From Clostridiales bacterium 38_11 (lineage in GTDB: Bacteria > Bacillota > Clostridia > Tissierellales > Dethiosulfatibacteraceae): a stretch of 41,278 nt of DNA. Made by a program: the position numbers and the translations under genes. Below are positions 1-10,273 of this stretch, one piece after another. Each line of letters opens with the position of its first letter. Position 1 is the stretch's first letter. The notes beneath the pieces are model-generated. The model had not been told where the DNA came from. It saw only the letters and a program-made list of their open reading frames with translations, and did not search any database. Location: NCBI GenBank assembly GCA_001509345.1, contig LGGM01000004.1, forward strand, positions 1-41,278, in the 5' to 3' direction.

Positions 1-1472
1 TTATCCACTTCATTGACGATTCTATTGGACACTTTTTCCAAAACTTCATAGGGTATTCTAGCCCAATCCGAGGTCATGCCGTCAGTGCTGGTGACAGCCC
101 TTAGTGCAACTGTATGTGAGTAGGTTCTCTCATCTCCCATAACACCTACGCTTCTAATATTTGGTAGGCATGCAAAGTACTGCCAGATTTGATTCTGAAG
201 TCCGGCTTTCTTGACCTCGTCCCTGAAAATATAATCTGCCTCTCGGACAAGATGAAGCTTATCTTCTGTGATTTCTCCGAGTACCCTGATAGCCAAGCCG
301 GGACCCGGGAAGGGCTGTCTTTCAACTAGTTCATTGGAAATGCCAAGCTCTCTTCCGACCTGTCTCACTTCATCCTTGAAGAGTTGTCTGAGGGGCTCCA
401 AAAGCTCAAAATCAACATCCTCAGGAAGTCCGCCAACATTATGGTGACTCTTGATGATTGCTGCTGTATTGGTGCCGCTTTCAATCACATCTGGATAGAT
501 AGTTCCCTGCACCAGATAATCAATATGCCCGAATACATCTTTCAATTTGTTTTTTTCTTCCTCGAAAACTCTGATAAATTCCTCTCCAATTATTTTTCTT
601 TTTTGTTCAGGATCAGAGATTCCTTTAAGCTTTCCGAGAAATCTCTCTTGGGCATTCACACGAATCAGATTCATATTGAATTCTTCCTTGAAAACCCGCT
701 CAACCTGATCCCCTTCATCCTTTCTTAGCAACCCATGGTCGACGAAAACACAAATCAGATTTTTACCAATTGCACGATGAACCAAAACAGCCGCAACAGA
801 TGAATCCACACCACCGGATAAAGCGCATAGGGCTTTTCTATCACCAACAATCTCTTTAATGTTAAGAATTGTTTCCTCTGCATAGTTTCCCATGTCCCAG
901 GTTGGTTCTTCTTGACAAATCTTGAAAATAAAATTGCGAATCACCTGTCTACCATTATCTGTGTGCTCCACTTCAGGATGAAATTGGACAGCATAAATCT
1001 GCTTTTGATCATCCTCAAAGGCCGCTACAGGGCAAGAATCTGAGCTGGCAGTCACTTTGAATGCCTCAGGTAGTCTTTCTATGTAATCCGTATGACTCAT
1101 CCAGCATTTATTGCTTTCTTCAAAGCCTTTAAAAAGCATGCTTTGCTGATTGATGTCCAGCAGTATCCTGCCAAACTCTCTAGATGACGCTCTGGCAACT
1201 TTACCGCCAAAGTTCTGTGCTATTAGCTGTCCGCCGTAGCAAATCCCAAGGATAGGTATTCCCAAATCATAAATACCTCTATCCGTTATAGGTGCCAAAT
1301 TCTCATATACACTGGCAGGCCCCCCTGACAGGATTATCCCACTGGGTTGTTTTTCTTTTATCTTTTCCAAAGAAATATCATAGGGCACGATTTCGCAATA
1401 GACCTTTGCCTCCCTGACACGCCTTGCTATAAGCTGACTGTATTGTGCTCCAAAATCCACTATCAATATCAT
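1..1472 (-). CDS. guaA: GMP synthase (glutamine-hydrolysing), 3' end cut by window edge
   Basis: Converts XMP to GMP with glutamine and ATP in the cytosol, the last step of guanylate synthesis. Translated from the ATG at 1472 it begins [15 protein letters not shown]. The class I glutamine amidotransferase domain shows the nucleophile Cys78 in GICYGGQ and the HPE of [11 protein letters not shown]. It is followed by the ATP pyrophosphatase P-loop SGGVDSSV and the C-terminal GMP synthase dimerisation domain. About 490 residues are visible of the usual 510 or so; the frame is open to base 1 (ending ..NEVD), so roughly 20 residues are missing. It lies 15 bp downstream of guaB and is probably co-transcribed with it. 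The identification is firm. Confidence 0.97.
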   Translation of the reverse strand, partial: MILIVDFGAQYSQLIARRVREAKVYCEIVPYDISLEKIKEKQPSGIILSGGPASVYENLAPITDRGIYDLGIPILGICYGGQLIAQNFGGKVARASSREFGRILLDINQQSMLFKGFEESNKCWMSHTDYIERLPEAFKVTASSDSCPVAAFEDDQKQIYAVQFHPEVEHTDNGRQVIRNFIFKICQEEPTWDMGNYAEETILNIKEIVGDRKALCALSGGVDSSVAAVLVHRAIGKNLICVFVDHGLLRKDEGDQVERVFKEEFNMNLIRVNAQERFLGKLKGISDPEQKRKIIGEEFIRVFEEEKNKLKDVFGHIDYLVQGTIYPDVIESGTNTAAIIKSHHNVGGLPEDVDFELLEPLRQLFKDEVRQVGRELGISNELVERQPFPGPGLAIRVLGEITEDKLHLVREADYIFRDEVKKAGLQNQIWQYFACLPNIRSVGVMGDERTYSHTVALRAVTSTDGMTSDWARIPYEVLEKVSNRIVNEVD

Positions 1473-1487
1473 ATCAATCTCCTACAC

Positions 1488-2963
<1,476 letters not shown>

Positions 2964-2996
2964 CTAAATGATTATCACAATTAATTTAATTAATAT

Positions 2997-3025
2997 AAAT
3001 TATCAAAAATACCGGGTCATGTCAA
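2997..3025 (-). promoter_or_regulatory. Sigma-A promoter of guaB-guaA
   Basis: On the minus strand TTGACA (3020-3025) is followed by a 17-bp spacer and TAATTT (2997-3002), about 50 bp before the guaB start. The -35 matches consensus perfectly. With the promoter of the plus-strand DegV gene it accounts for the 303-bp gap 2946-3248, which is otherwise AT-rich with no gene. Confidence 0.7.
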
Positions 3026-3057
3026 TCTACTACTTTATTTGATCCGGTCATAATCAA
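3011..3057. repeat. Inverted repeat overlapping the guaB -35 box
   Basis: ACCGGGTCA (from 3011) and TGATCCGGT (ending near 3057) form 9-bp arms with one G-T wobble, flanking and touching the TTGACA box of the guaB promoter. GC-rich arms stand out in this AT-rich gap. It could be an operator or a leader structure; the sequence alone does not decide. Confidence 0.4.
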
Positions 3058-3187
3058 TAAAAATATTTCAATAATTATAACACTTATGGACCATCTTTAA
3101 AAGGTTAATTCAGATACTAATAGCAATATAAATCTAGAGACGTCAAACATATGTGACACGGACCTGTTGAATATTCAAAAATATTAA

Positions 3188-3216
3188 TTACTTTTTCTAC
3201 AAAAAACTGATATAAT
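3188..3216 (+). promoter_or_regulatory. Promoter of the DegV-family gene
   Basis: A perfect TATAAT (3211-3216) lies 17 bp after a moderate TTACTT (3188-3193), about 33 bp before the ATG at 3249, which is preceded by GAAAGGAAC. Confidence 0.55.
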
Positions 3217-3248
3217 TAGTTAATAAATCATGAAAGGAACAAAAAATA

Positions 3249-4094
3249 ATGGGAAAAACTTCAGATTTTGAAAATGGGATTATTGTTGACAGTTGCACAG
3301 ATATCAATGAACAGATTAAAAACAATTTTGATACTATTCCTTTAAGAATTCTTATTGATGATGATGAAATCGTTGATGATAATCTAAATACCCAATTTTT
3401 ATTAGATATGATCAAAAAAAGCAAACATTCATTGAAAACCGCATGCCCATCTCCCGGTGAATACTACGAGGCATTCAAAAAATATAAAAATAGCTTTGTC
3501 GTAACGTTATCAGATAAGCTCAGTGGATCATATGGTAGCGCAATGGCAGCCTGCGCAATGATGAAGGAAAACTTCCCTGATTCATTTGTTCATATTTTTA
3601 ATTCCAAATCTGCATCCGCTGCCCAATCAATGATTAGCATAAAGATTAAGGAACTCTTGGACGCCAGTTACACAAAGGAAGAAATCGTCGAACAAACCAC
3701 AGCCTATATAGAGAAGTTGAAAACTATTTTTATTCTAGAATCTTACGAGCATTTGGCCAAAGCTGGAAGACTCAGCCGTGTCAAAGCATCTTTTGCAACT
3801 TTTATGCACATATCTCCAATCATGGGTGCAACTGATGAAGGTGAGATTGATGTTCTGGATAAGGTCAGAGGCAAGAAAAAAGCATTCAACAGACTTATTC
3901 AATTGATTGGTGAACATGAAGTAGATTACGAGAACACGATTTTGGGTATATCACATGTCGATGCACTTGAAAAAGCACAAGCATTGAAAAAAGACATTCT
4001 TGAAAAATATCCCTTTAAAGACATTATGATATTTGAAGCCAGAGGCATAAGTACCGTATACGCTGATGACAATGGTATTGTTATTGCTTTCTAA
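3249..4094 (+). CDS. DegV family fatty-acid-binding protein
   Basis: DegV proteins bind a fatty acid and, in Firmicutes, act as FakB subunits that present exogenous fatty acids to the kinase FakA. The 281-residue length fits. Family features are the N-terminal IIVDSCTDI strand-loop, the ligand-loop SDKLSGSYGSA near residue 95 and the AKAGRLSRVKA segment near residue 175. The ATG at 3249 is chosen for its ribosome binding site. It is monocistronic, with its own promoter and a downstream hairpin terminator. No fakA is visible in the window, so the partner is unknown. Confidence 0.9.
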   Translation: MGKTSDFENGIIVDSCTDINEQIKNNFDTIPLRILIDDDEIVDDNLNTQFLLDMIKKSKHSLKTACPSPGEYYEAFKKYKNSFVVTLSDKLSGSYGSAMAACAMMKENFPDSFVHIFNSKSASAAQSMISIKIKELLDASYTKEEIVEQTTAYIEKLKTIFILESYEHLAKAGRLSRVKASFATFMHISPIMGATDEGEIDVLDKVRGKKKAFNRLIQLIGEHEVDYENTILGISHVDALEKAQALKKDILEKYPFKDIMIFEARGISTVYADDNGIVIAF

Positions 4095-4103
4095 TAAATC
4101 ATT

Positions 4104-4133
4104 AAAAAAAGTTCTCTTTGAGAACTTTTTTTG
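4104..4133 (+). terminator. Rho-independent terminator after degV
   Basis: GTTCTC TTT GAGAAC (4111-4125) is flanked by A7 on the left and T7 on the right. The hairpin is symmetric and could also end the ferredoxin/ricT transcript arriving on the minus strand. Confidence 0.85.
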
Positions 4134-4143
4134 ATTTGAACAA

Positions 4144-4335
<192 letters not shown>

Positions 4336-4390
4336 CTAAATAAACTCTACAGCATTTTAATCGCTTAGTCAATCGTTTTAACGAGCTTTA

Positions 4391-5203
4391 TCATTTTTTT
4401 GAAATATCCTTTTCTTCAAATACCAGAATCTCAGATATGTCCTCATCTTTTTTCTTTAGTTTGACCTTCAGTTTGCAAATCAATGGATTGATATGCACCA
4501 CCTCACCTATGCCATTTGGGGTCACTACTTTTTCACCAATACTTGGAAGCCTGTCCAAATTTTCTTCGTACAACTCTTTTTCATAATTCAAGCAACACAT
4601 CAGTCTGGAACAAATACCGGATATTTTGGTTGGATTTAATGAAAGATTCTGTTCTTTCGCCATCTTGATTGAAACAGGAGCAAAATCACCCAGAAAAGTG
4701 GCGCAACATAGGGCTCTTCCACAAGGACCCATTCCACCTATCATCTTAGCCTCATCTCTGACACCTATCTGTCTCAGTTCAATCCTTGTTTTAAATACTG
4801 CCGCAAGGTCCTTGACCAGGTCTCTGAAATCCACACGTCCATCTGCTGTAAAGTAAAAGATAACCTTATTGTTATCAAAGGTATACTCTACATCTATAAG
4901 CTTCATATCCAGATTATGCTCGGAAATTTTTTCCATGCATGTGGTGAAAGCCCTTTTTTCATCCTCTTGGTTTTTATTATTTTTTTGTATATCATCTAAA
5001 GTAGCTACTCTTAAAACTTTCTTCAAGGGCTGAACAATTTCATCTTCTCTAACCAATTTTGGACCGACAACCACATTGCCAAATTCTACACCTCTTGCAG
5101 TTTCAACAATTACATAGTCGTCTTCTTTTATCAATTTTCTGTCTGGATCAAAATAGTATATCTTACCTGCCTTTTTGAACCTAACCCCTACAACTTTAAC
5201 CAT
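4391..5203 (-). CDS. ricT: RicT/YaaT, PSP1-domain protein
   Basis: RicT is a subunit of the RicA-RicF-RicT iron-sulfur complex that stimulates RNase Y-dependent mRNA processing in Bacillus. The protein has the PSP1 fold and the conserved cysteine cluster GPCGRALCCATFLGDF plus CSRLMCCLNYE. An upstream in-frame start would give 277 residues, but AGGAGG sits directly before the ATG at 5203, giving 270. The start overlaps the holB stop by 8 bp, so translation is probably coupled. The same order holB-yaaT is found in B. subtilis. Confidence 0.93.
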   Translation of the reverse strand: MVKVVGVRFKKAGKIYYFDPDRKLIKEDDYVIVETARGVEFGNVVVGPKLVREDEIVQPLKKVLRVATLDDIQKNNKNQEDEKRAFTTCMEKISEHNLDMKLIDVEYTFDNNKVIFYFTADGRVDFRDLVKDLAAVFKTRIELRQIGVRDEAKMIGGMGPCGRALCCATFLGDFAPVSIKMAKEQNLSLNPTKISGICSRLMCCLNYEKELYEENLDRLPSIGEKVVTPNGIGEVVHINPLICKLKVKLKKKDEDISEILVFEEKDISKK

Positions 5204-6185
5204 GCCTAACCTCCTGAATTTCAAAAAGCAAATGGTCTATTGCATATTTGTAATTCGAATTATTATTTATATCTTCATATGTCATCTGCAAATGTCCGTA
5301 AAGCTCCGCACATTTGATTCTATTCACTCTTTTGCTGTGTTTTGATATCCATTCAAGCTTATCTATGTTGATTATCTTTTCTTTGATATCTGTTTTGTAA
5401 AACAAAATATCTCTAAACCAAATCATCATTATTTCAATGATTTCTTCAATCTGATGCTTGTTTTGATCGAAGTATTTTTCAAACCTGAAAGCGGTGAATC
5501 TTCCACCGTCCATCAATTCATCAATTATTGTTAACACTTGATCTCTCAATGTCAATAAATCAAGTCTCTTATTCTTTATATGGATTGCCCTTTGTAGTAT
5601 CCCTTTTGAGTATCCGGCAAGCAATCTTGCCTCGGTTTCAGTTGCTTTATAATCTCTAATTAGAATCTTTTCAATTGTTTGAAAACTGGTTTCCTCAAAT
5701 CTAAAATACTGGCATCTGGATACTATAGTCGGAAGCAAAAAATTGATATTTGTTGTTGTCAAAATAATTGTAGTATCTTCCGGTGGTTCCTCCAATGTTT
5801 TCAAAAATGCATTGGCTGCCTGGACTGTCATCTTTTGAGATTCATTAATGATGAAAACTTTTTTATCACTTTCATAAGGTTTGATATATATTTTGTTAAG
5901 TATTCTATCGATATCCTGCCTTTTTATTGAATCTTCCAATAAATCGAGATATTGGATATCCGGATGATTGCCACTATTGGCTTTTATACAGGATGGGCAT
6001 ATCTCACATGGCACAGAACCCCGACTTTTACATAATATTGACTGGGCAAATATCTTTGCCATATCAAATTTACCGGTACCCTTCGGTCCCTCGAAGATAT
6101 AACCATGAGAAATCTGATTGCTTTCCACAATCTGCTTCAAGTGTTTTTTTATGCTATCCTGACCTATTATCAAACTATACTGCAT
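5196..6185 (-). CDS. holB: DNA polymerase III delta' subunit
   Basis: Clamp-loader delta' subunit, the stator of the complex that opens the DnaN ring. The 329-residue protein has a P-loop GPKGTGK near residues 34-40 and a zinc-binding cysteine group (Cys52, then CEICPSC). It also has the LKTLEEPP segment and the SRC motif of clamp-loader AAA+ proteins (VSRCQYFRF). The first ATG at 6185 lies just downstream of darA. Its partner DnaX is encoded 9 kb away on the same strand. Confidence 0.95.
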   Translation of the reverse strand: MQYSLIIGQDSIKKHLKQIVESNQISHGYIFEGPKGTGKFDMAKIFAQSILCKSRGSVPCEICPSCIKANSGNHPDIQYLDLLEDSIKRQDIDRILNKIYIKPYESDKKVFIINESQKMTVQAANAFLKTLEEPPEDTTIILTTTNINFLLPTIVSRCQYFRFEETSFQTIEKILIRDYKATETEARLLAGYSKGILQRAIHIKNKRLDLLTLRDQVLTIIDELMDGGRFTAFRFEKYFDQNKHQIEEIIEIMMIWFRDILFYKTDIKEKIINIDKLEWISKHSKRVNRIKCAELYGHLQMTYEDINNNSNYKYAIDHLLFEIQEVRHG

Positions 6186-6199
6186 GTCTTTTCCCTAGT

Positions 6200-6532
6200 C
6201 TACATTTTTTCAAATTTATCCACATCTACAACAAAAATCGTTGCACCACCAACTAAAACCTCTATTGTCCTAGGAATATATCCACTAGCTGCAGTATAGG
6301 TACTAGGTATGGAATCAGTTGTTATCTTTTTTCTGATTTTACAATTTTCTTTAATAATCTCCAATGCGTAATCCACCCTATCTTTTTCCACACCTATCAG
6401 AAGAGTGGTATTCCCTGAGCTTAAAAATCCACCTGTCGATGCAAGCTTGGTCAATCCAAAATTATTGTTTCTTAAATCATTTGACACCCTGTTGGCGTCT
6501 TCATCCTGAATGACTGCAATAATAAGTTTCAC
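6200..6532 (-). CDS. darA: Cyclic di-AMP receptor DarA/PstA (YaaQ)
   Basis: PII-like trimeric protein that binds c-di-AMP; its downstream target is still unclear in most species. The 110 residues match the family from MKLIIAVIQDEDA to the C-terminus, including the glycine loop STGGFLSSGNTTLLIG that contacts the ligand. The start is GTG at 6532, overlapping the tmk stop as GTGA and preceded by GGGGAGG inside the end of tmk, so translation is coupled. It sits in the conserved tmk-darA-holB order. Confidence 0.95.
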   Translation of the reverse strand: MKLIIAVIQDEDANRVSNDLRNNNFGLTKLASTGGFLSSGNTTLLIGVEKDRVDYALEIIKENCKIRKKITTDSIPSTYTAASGYIPRTIEVLVGGATIFVVDVDKFEKM

Positions 6533-7164
6533 TGAAATTCCTCCCCTAATAATATTCTTTCAAGCTGTTCAATAACACTTTCAAATACTTCTTCTTTAGA
6601 TTTGGATGCATTGATCACCTTGATTTCAGGTGATATCTTGATGATTTCCTTATAGCCATTGTATACATCCATATGAAACGAAACATGCTCCTGTTCCAAT
6701 CTATCCCCACCATCGATACGCTTTTTCCTAAGCAACGCATCTGTCGGGTCAATATCCAGAAACAGGACTAGATCAGGGTACGTTCCTTCTATTGCGAATT
6801 CATTGATACTCCGTACTTCTTCAACCCCCAATTTTCTTCCGATTCCCTGGTAAACAAGGCTTGAATGGTAGAATCTTTCACATATGAGTGTTTTGCCTGA
6901 CATCAGAATCGGTCTAATTTTCTCGGAGACATGCTGAGCTCTGGAAGCGGCATATAACAAAGCCTCAGTTGTTGCTGCCATCTCGGTGTTGTCGTTATCC
7001 AATATGATGGCTCTTATTTTTTCTCCTATAGGTGTCCCACCAGGTTCCCTTGTAAATTCTATTTCATGCCCTTTACGTTGCAGATATTGTGCTATCATCT
7101 CCGATACAGTGCTTTTACCGGCGCCATCCGGTCCTTCCAATACTATAAACAAACCCTTCTTCAT
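6529..7164 (-). CDS. tmk: Thymidylate kinase
   Basis: Phosphorylates dTMP to dTDP. The 211-residue protein has the P-loop EGPDGAGKST at residues 9-18, the DR-type segment REPGGTPIGEKIR and the substrate motif ERFYHSSLVYQG. The LID region contains RKKRIDGGDRLEQE, lacking the arginine-rich LID of the enterobacterial type. The ATG at 7164 follows AGGAGAAGCTG. It is part of the decarboxylase-tmk-darA-holB-ricT operon. Confidence 0.97.
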   Translation of the reverse strand: MKKGLFIVLEGPDGAGKSTVSEMIAQYLQRKGHEIEFTREPGGTPIGEKIRAIILDNDNTEMAATTEALLYAASRAQHVSEKIRPILMSGKTLICERFYHSSLVYQGIGRKLGVEEVRSINEFAIEGTYPDLVLFLDIDPTDALLRKKRIDGGDRLEQEHVSFHMDVYNGYKEIIKISPEIKVINASKSKEEVFESVIEQLERILLGEEFQ

Positions 7165-7173
7165 CAGCTTCTC

Positions 7174-8592
7174 CTATTGATTGTCTTTGATTACTTTAAT
7201 GTTGCCATTCTCCAAGCCTAGTATTTCTATTCCTTTCTGATTCAACGTATTGATCAAATCTATCCATTTTTCTGATATTCTTTCACCAGGACATATCAAC
7301 GGAATCCCTGGCGGATAAGGAATGATGTAAACCCCTGCAATCTGTTGATTAGCAGAATTCAAAGGCAACACAGTTTTTTTTGCATAAAATGCGCTTCTTA
7401 TATTCATGCTGACTTCAGGAGTAAGAGTCATATTAGCATAGGTATCTGCTTCTATGATGGTATCACTGCTCTCACTTCTGATTATATCATCAACTGATTG
7501 AAATAGAAATCGCAAATCCTCCAAATCATCACTGACAGTCATAAAGCCATTGATATATTCAGTGTCAGCCATCTCCATCTCAATATTATATCGGTTTCTT
7601 AAAAGCTTTTTACCATATAATGCAACAATACCAGCTTCAGCTAATCGGAACAAAAGCTTCGATGAATCAAATTCATATACACCGTGTTCTAAAAAATAAT
7701 CCCTGCCCTTAAAAATCTTGCCCGCTCTCGTGTATTCTTTTGCCAGTTTTTCGACAGTATGAAGATTCTCTTCAAGACGGATTTTCCCATTATCTGACAT
7801 AAATCTGACTGATTTTTCCAATGATAACATCAACAGATAGGAAGGGCTTGTTGTCATCAGAATAGATAAATAGCTTTCAATTCTTGATGTATCCAAGTTT
7901 GAATTGATATGAAGCATCGAGGTTTGGGTCAGTGCCGGTAGTGTTTTATGGGCACTTTGTATGATGACATCAGCGCCCGCTTCTTCCGCAGATATCGGTA
8001 GTAAACCGCTAAACTTCAAGTGGCCGCCATGAGCCTCGTCAACAATTATTATTTTTTTGTATTTGTGGACTACCCTCACTATCTCTTCTATATTGCAGCA
8101 AATTCCAAAATAAGAGGGATATGTGATAACCACAACCTTGGCATCTGTATGCTTTATAGTTGTTTCAAACTCCTCTAAATTGCCTGAATAAATTAGTCCA
8201 GTATTCTTGTTGCGTGATACAGGTAAATATATTGGGTTTAGATCTCCCAAAATCATAGCGTTATAGACTGCCTTATGGCAATCTCTAGAAATAATGATTT
8301 CGTCCTTTGGGTTGGTCAGTCCAAGTATAGCTGCATGCAAAGAAGTAGTGCTGCCATTGGTTGACATGAATGACCTTCTGACACCATAAGTGTTGGCAAT
8401 ACTGTCCAACATGTCTTTTATAACTCCTTTTGGGTCATGTAGATTATCCAATCCATCAATTTCAGTTATATCATTCCCATATAGGAGGATTTCTTCATTT
8501 GGAGAAAAAATGTTTTTCCCCTTATGACCGGGCATATGAAATCGATAGGGGGTATTATAATTGTACTTTTTTAATTGGTCTTCCATGTCCAT
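7174..8592 (-). CDS. Orn/Lys/Arg decarboxylase-like PLP enzyme (YaaO/SpeA family)
   Basis: Fold-type I PLP-dependent decarboxylase of the arginine/lysine/ornithine class. At 472 residues it is the short Gram-positive form without the wing domain. It opens with TPYRFHMPGHKG, a family hallmark. It also has the DEAHGGHLKFSG aspartate-histidine region and the PLP-lysine motif SAHKTLPALTQT. The C-terminal domain has PYPPGIPLICPGE. The exact substrate cannot be read from sequence. Two in-frame ATGs (8592 and 8586) are possible; AGGAAG favours 8592. The start lies inside the preceding membrane-protein gene by about 38 bp. Confidence 0.9.
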   Translation of the reverse strand: MDMEDQLKKYNYNTPYRFHMPGHKGKNIFSPNEEILLYGNDITEIDGLDNLHDPKGVIKDMLDSIANTYGVRRSFMSTNGSTTSLHAAILGLTNPKDEIIISRDCHKAVYNAMILGDLNPIYLPVSRNKNTGLIYSGNLEEFETTIKHTDAKVVVITYPSYFGICCNIEEIVRVVHKYKKIIIVDEAHGGHLKFSGLLPISAEEAGADVIIQSAHKTLPALTQTSMLHINSNLDTSRIESYLSILMTTSPSYLLMLSLEKSVRFMSDNGKIRLEENLHTVEKLAKEYTRAGKIFKGRDYFLEHGVYEFDSSKLLFRLAEAGIVALYGKKLLRNRYNIEMEMADTEYINGFMTVSDDLEDLRFLFQSVDDIIRSESSDTIIEADTYANMTLTPEVSMNIRSAFYAKKTVLPLNSANQQIAGVYIIPYPPGIPLICPGERISEKWIDLINTLNQKGIEILGLENGNIKVIKDNQ

Positions 8593-9085
8593 GATAATCC
8601 AACTTCCTATCCAATATTCTTAATATCCTTTCACTCGGCGAAAAGACAAATCTGTAGAGCTTGTTTTCATGCTTGAATTCACAGACTTTGCACTCGTCCT
8701 CCATATCCCTATAGATGAAGTAATAGGTCTCTCTGACTTCTGAATTAGGTTCTACAGCCTTGAAATCTTTCATGTTGATGACTTCATCGAGATTGACAGT
8801 CAAAATGTCATGCTCTCTGTTTCCTGTTTTTTTTGCAAAAATGATTGTGTCCTTTCCGATTTTGTAGACATAAACGGATAGGTATCTCTCCATCAAGAGA
8901 AAAATCATGATTCCAAACACTATAATCAGACCGATGCTCACTAAATTTCTATTGCTTGCAAGCTTATTGGTTAATGTTATCAAATTGTTCAAGACTATAA
9001 TTGATAGAAATCCGGTAACTATAAAAAATGCAGTTGATTTCCGTTTCTTTTTCAGAACTTCTCTGGCATAAAACTCTTCAGACAT
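8555..9085 (-). CDS. Membrane protein of unknown function, two N-terminal TM segments
   Basis: A 176-residue protein I do not recognise. After a basic stretch (KKKRKS) two hydrophobic segments, about residues 19-38 and 50-68, form a hairpin. A soluble C-terminal domain of about 105 residues follows with alternating beta-like segments, resembling small membrane-anchored PH-like (YcxB/DUF) proteins only in layout. It overlaps the decarboxylase start by about 38 bp and shares one base (TGATG) with the gene before it, so the three are translationally linked. Confidence 0.75.
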   Translation of the reverse strand: MSEEFYAREVLKKKRKSTAFFIVTGFLSIIVLNNLITLTNKLASNRNLVSIGLIIVFGIMIFLLMERYLSVYVYKIGKDTIIFAKKTGNREHDILTVNLDEVINMKDFKAVEPNSEVRETYYFIYRDMEDECKVCEFKHENKLYRFVFSPSERILRILDRKLDYHGHGRPIKKVQL

Positions 9086-9300
9086 CAGAACCTCCTGTTA
9101 TACTTGTCAAAATAATCATCAGGATAAGGATTATTCCTCTTGACTATCTGTTTTGACTGGCTATTCTTTGAAGGCTGCTTCTTTCTTCTCTTTTCGGCAT
9201 CAGCAGCCGATGATATGGTTTCCATAATCAGTACAGCCATGAAAATTACCATCATAAAAACAAAAATACCTAAAACTATCTTACTCAGCATATCATACAC
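9085..9300 (-). CDS. Small single-pass membrane protein
   Basis: A 71-residue protein with one hydrophobic helix at about residues 7-27, then a basic, polar tail (EKRRKKQPSKNSQSKQ) and a C-terminus rich in Tyr, Asp and Arg. No family is recognised. The TGA stop overlaps the ATG of the next gene, and its last codons supply that gene's AGGAGG. It is the first gene of the operon leading into tmk-darA-holB-ricT. Confidence 0.65.
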   Translation of the reverse strand: MYDMLSKIVLGIFVFMMVIFMAVLIMETISSAADAEKRRKKQPSKNSQSKQIVKRNNPYPDDYFDKYNRRF

Positions 9301-9328
9301 CTTCGTATCAGATTGCTATCAACAGCCT

Positions 9329-9357
9329 ATTATACATTGATTACCCTCTTTTATAAA
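9329..9357 (-). promoter_or_regulatory. Candidate promoter of the tmk-holB operon
   Basis: A perfect minus-strand TATAAT (9329-9334) lies about 30 bp upstream of the first small membrane gene; the -35 (TTTATA) is weak. The position fits the start of the leftward operon. Confidence 0.45.
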
Positions 9358-9364
9358 GTACATA

Positions 9365-10273
9365 TTATCTGACACTTGCCTTTACACTCTTCAATCTAAC
9401 CTCGTTTCTTTTTTCAATCAAAGCAATATAGATGACCGATAAAATTATAATGCCTGTACCCAAAAAAATTCTACTATGAAATGTTTCCCTAAATATGATT
9501 ACACCAACCATTATACTGGTAAGTGGTTCAAATGAGCTCAAAATCGCAGCGGACCAGGATGATATATAGTTCAAACCTGTCTTAAATGCAGACATGGCAA
9601 CAATTGAAAACAATGCCAGTAAAATAACATCAAGGTAGGCTATGATTGTTACATCCAGTGTCAGGGTATTTGTCAATAAGGCAGTAAGCAGAAAATAGAA
9701 AAAATTGTGCATGGAGATATGAAAGACCAGTACATAGGAATTCATGGCTTTCAGATTGCTATAGGATACCTTGAGTATATAATAGGCATAAAAAACACCT
9801 GAAATAAACGCTAATAGGAAGCCCACAAGACTAATGGATATCCTACCTGATTCAGCTGATAGCAGGTATATTCCTGTAAATGACGCAATCACTATAACGA
9901 TTTTCTCGATTGTCAGCTTCTCTTTATAAAACATGACTGATCCAATCAGAACAACTGTGGGGTACACGAAATGAATGGTGGTGGCAATACCTGTGGGAAG
10001 ATAATTGTAGGATGAGAACATCGTCAACAGCATCAGTCCGTAACCAAAAAAACTAACCAACACAAGGTCTTTGAGCAATGTTTTATCAACTGTTCTATCG
10101 ACGCCTTTCTTTTTCATGTAGAGATACAGAAAGATAGAAGCGAACAAGCTTCTAAACATAATAATGGATATGGAGTTGAGACCGTTACTTGTTCCTATTC
10201 TGGCAAACAATGGCATCAATCCAAAAATGCTGGACGCCATCATAATCAACAAAATACCCTTTGTTTTACTCAT
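9365..10273 (-). CDS. EamA/DMT-family transporter
   Basis: Integral membrane protein of 302 residues with about ten hydrophobic segments arranged as two EamA repeats. The first starts at MMASSIFGLMPLFAR, the second near residue 145 at LVGFLLAFISGVFYA; the tail is basic. The drug/metabolite transporter superfamily exports amino acids, nucleotides or metabolites, and the substrate cannot be deduced here. The start overlaps the nadE stop as ATGA, so it is coupled to NAD synthase. Confidence 0.88.
   Translation of the reverse strand: MSKTKGILLIMMASSIFGLMPLFARIGTSNGLNSISIIMFRSLFASIFLYLYMKKKGVDRTVDKTLLKDLVLVSFFGYGLMLLTMFSSYNYLPTGIATTIHFVYPTVVLIGSVMFYKEKLTIEKIVIVIASFTGIYLLSAESGRISISLVGFLLAFISGVFYAYYILKVSYSNLKAMNSYVLVFHISMHNFFYFLLTALLTNTLTLDVTIIAYLDVILLALFSIVAMSAFKTGLNYISSWSAAILSSFEPLTSIMVGVIIFRETFHSRIFLGTGIIILSVIYIALIEKRNEVRLKSVKASVR

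Noticed and set aside
384-728. Plus-strand reading frame of 114 codons
   Set aside because: It lies wholly antisense to the well-conserved guaA and has no ribosome binding site or recognisable motif.
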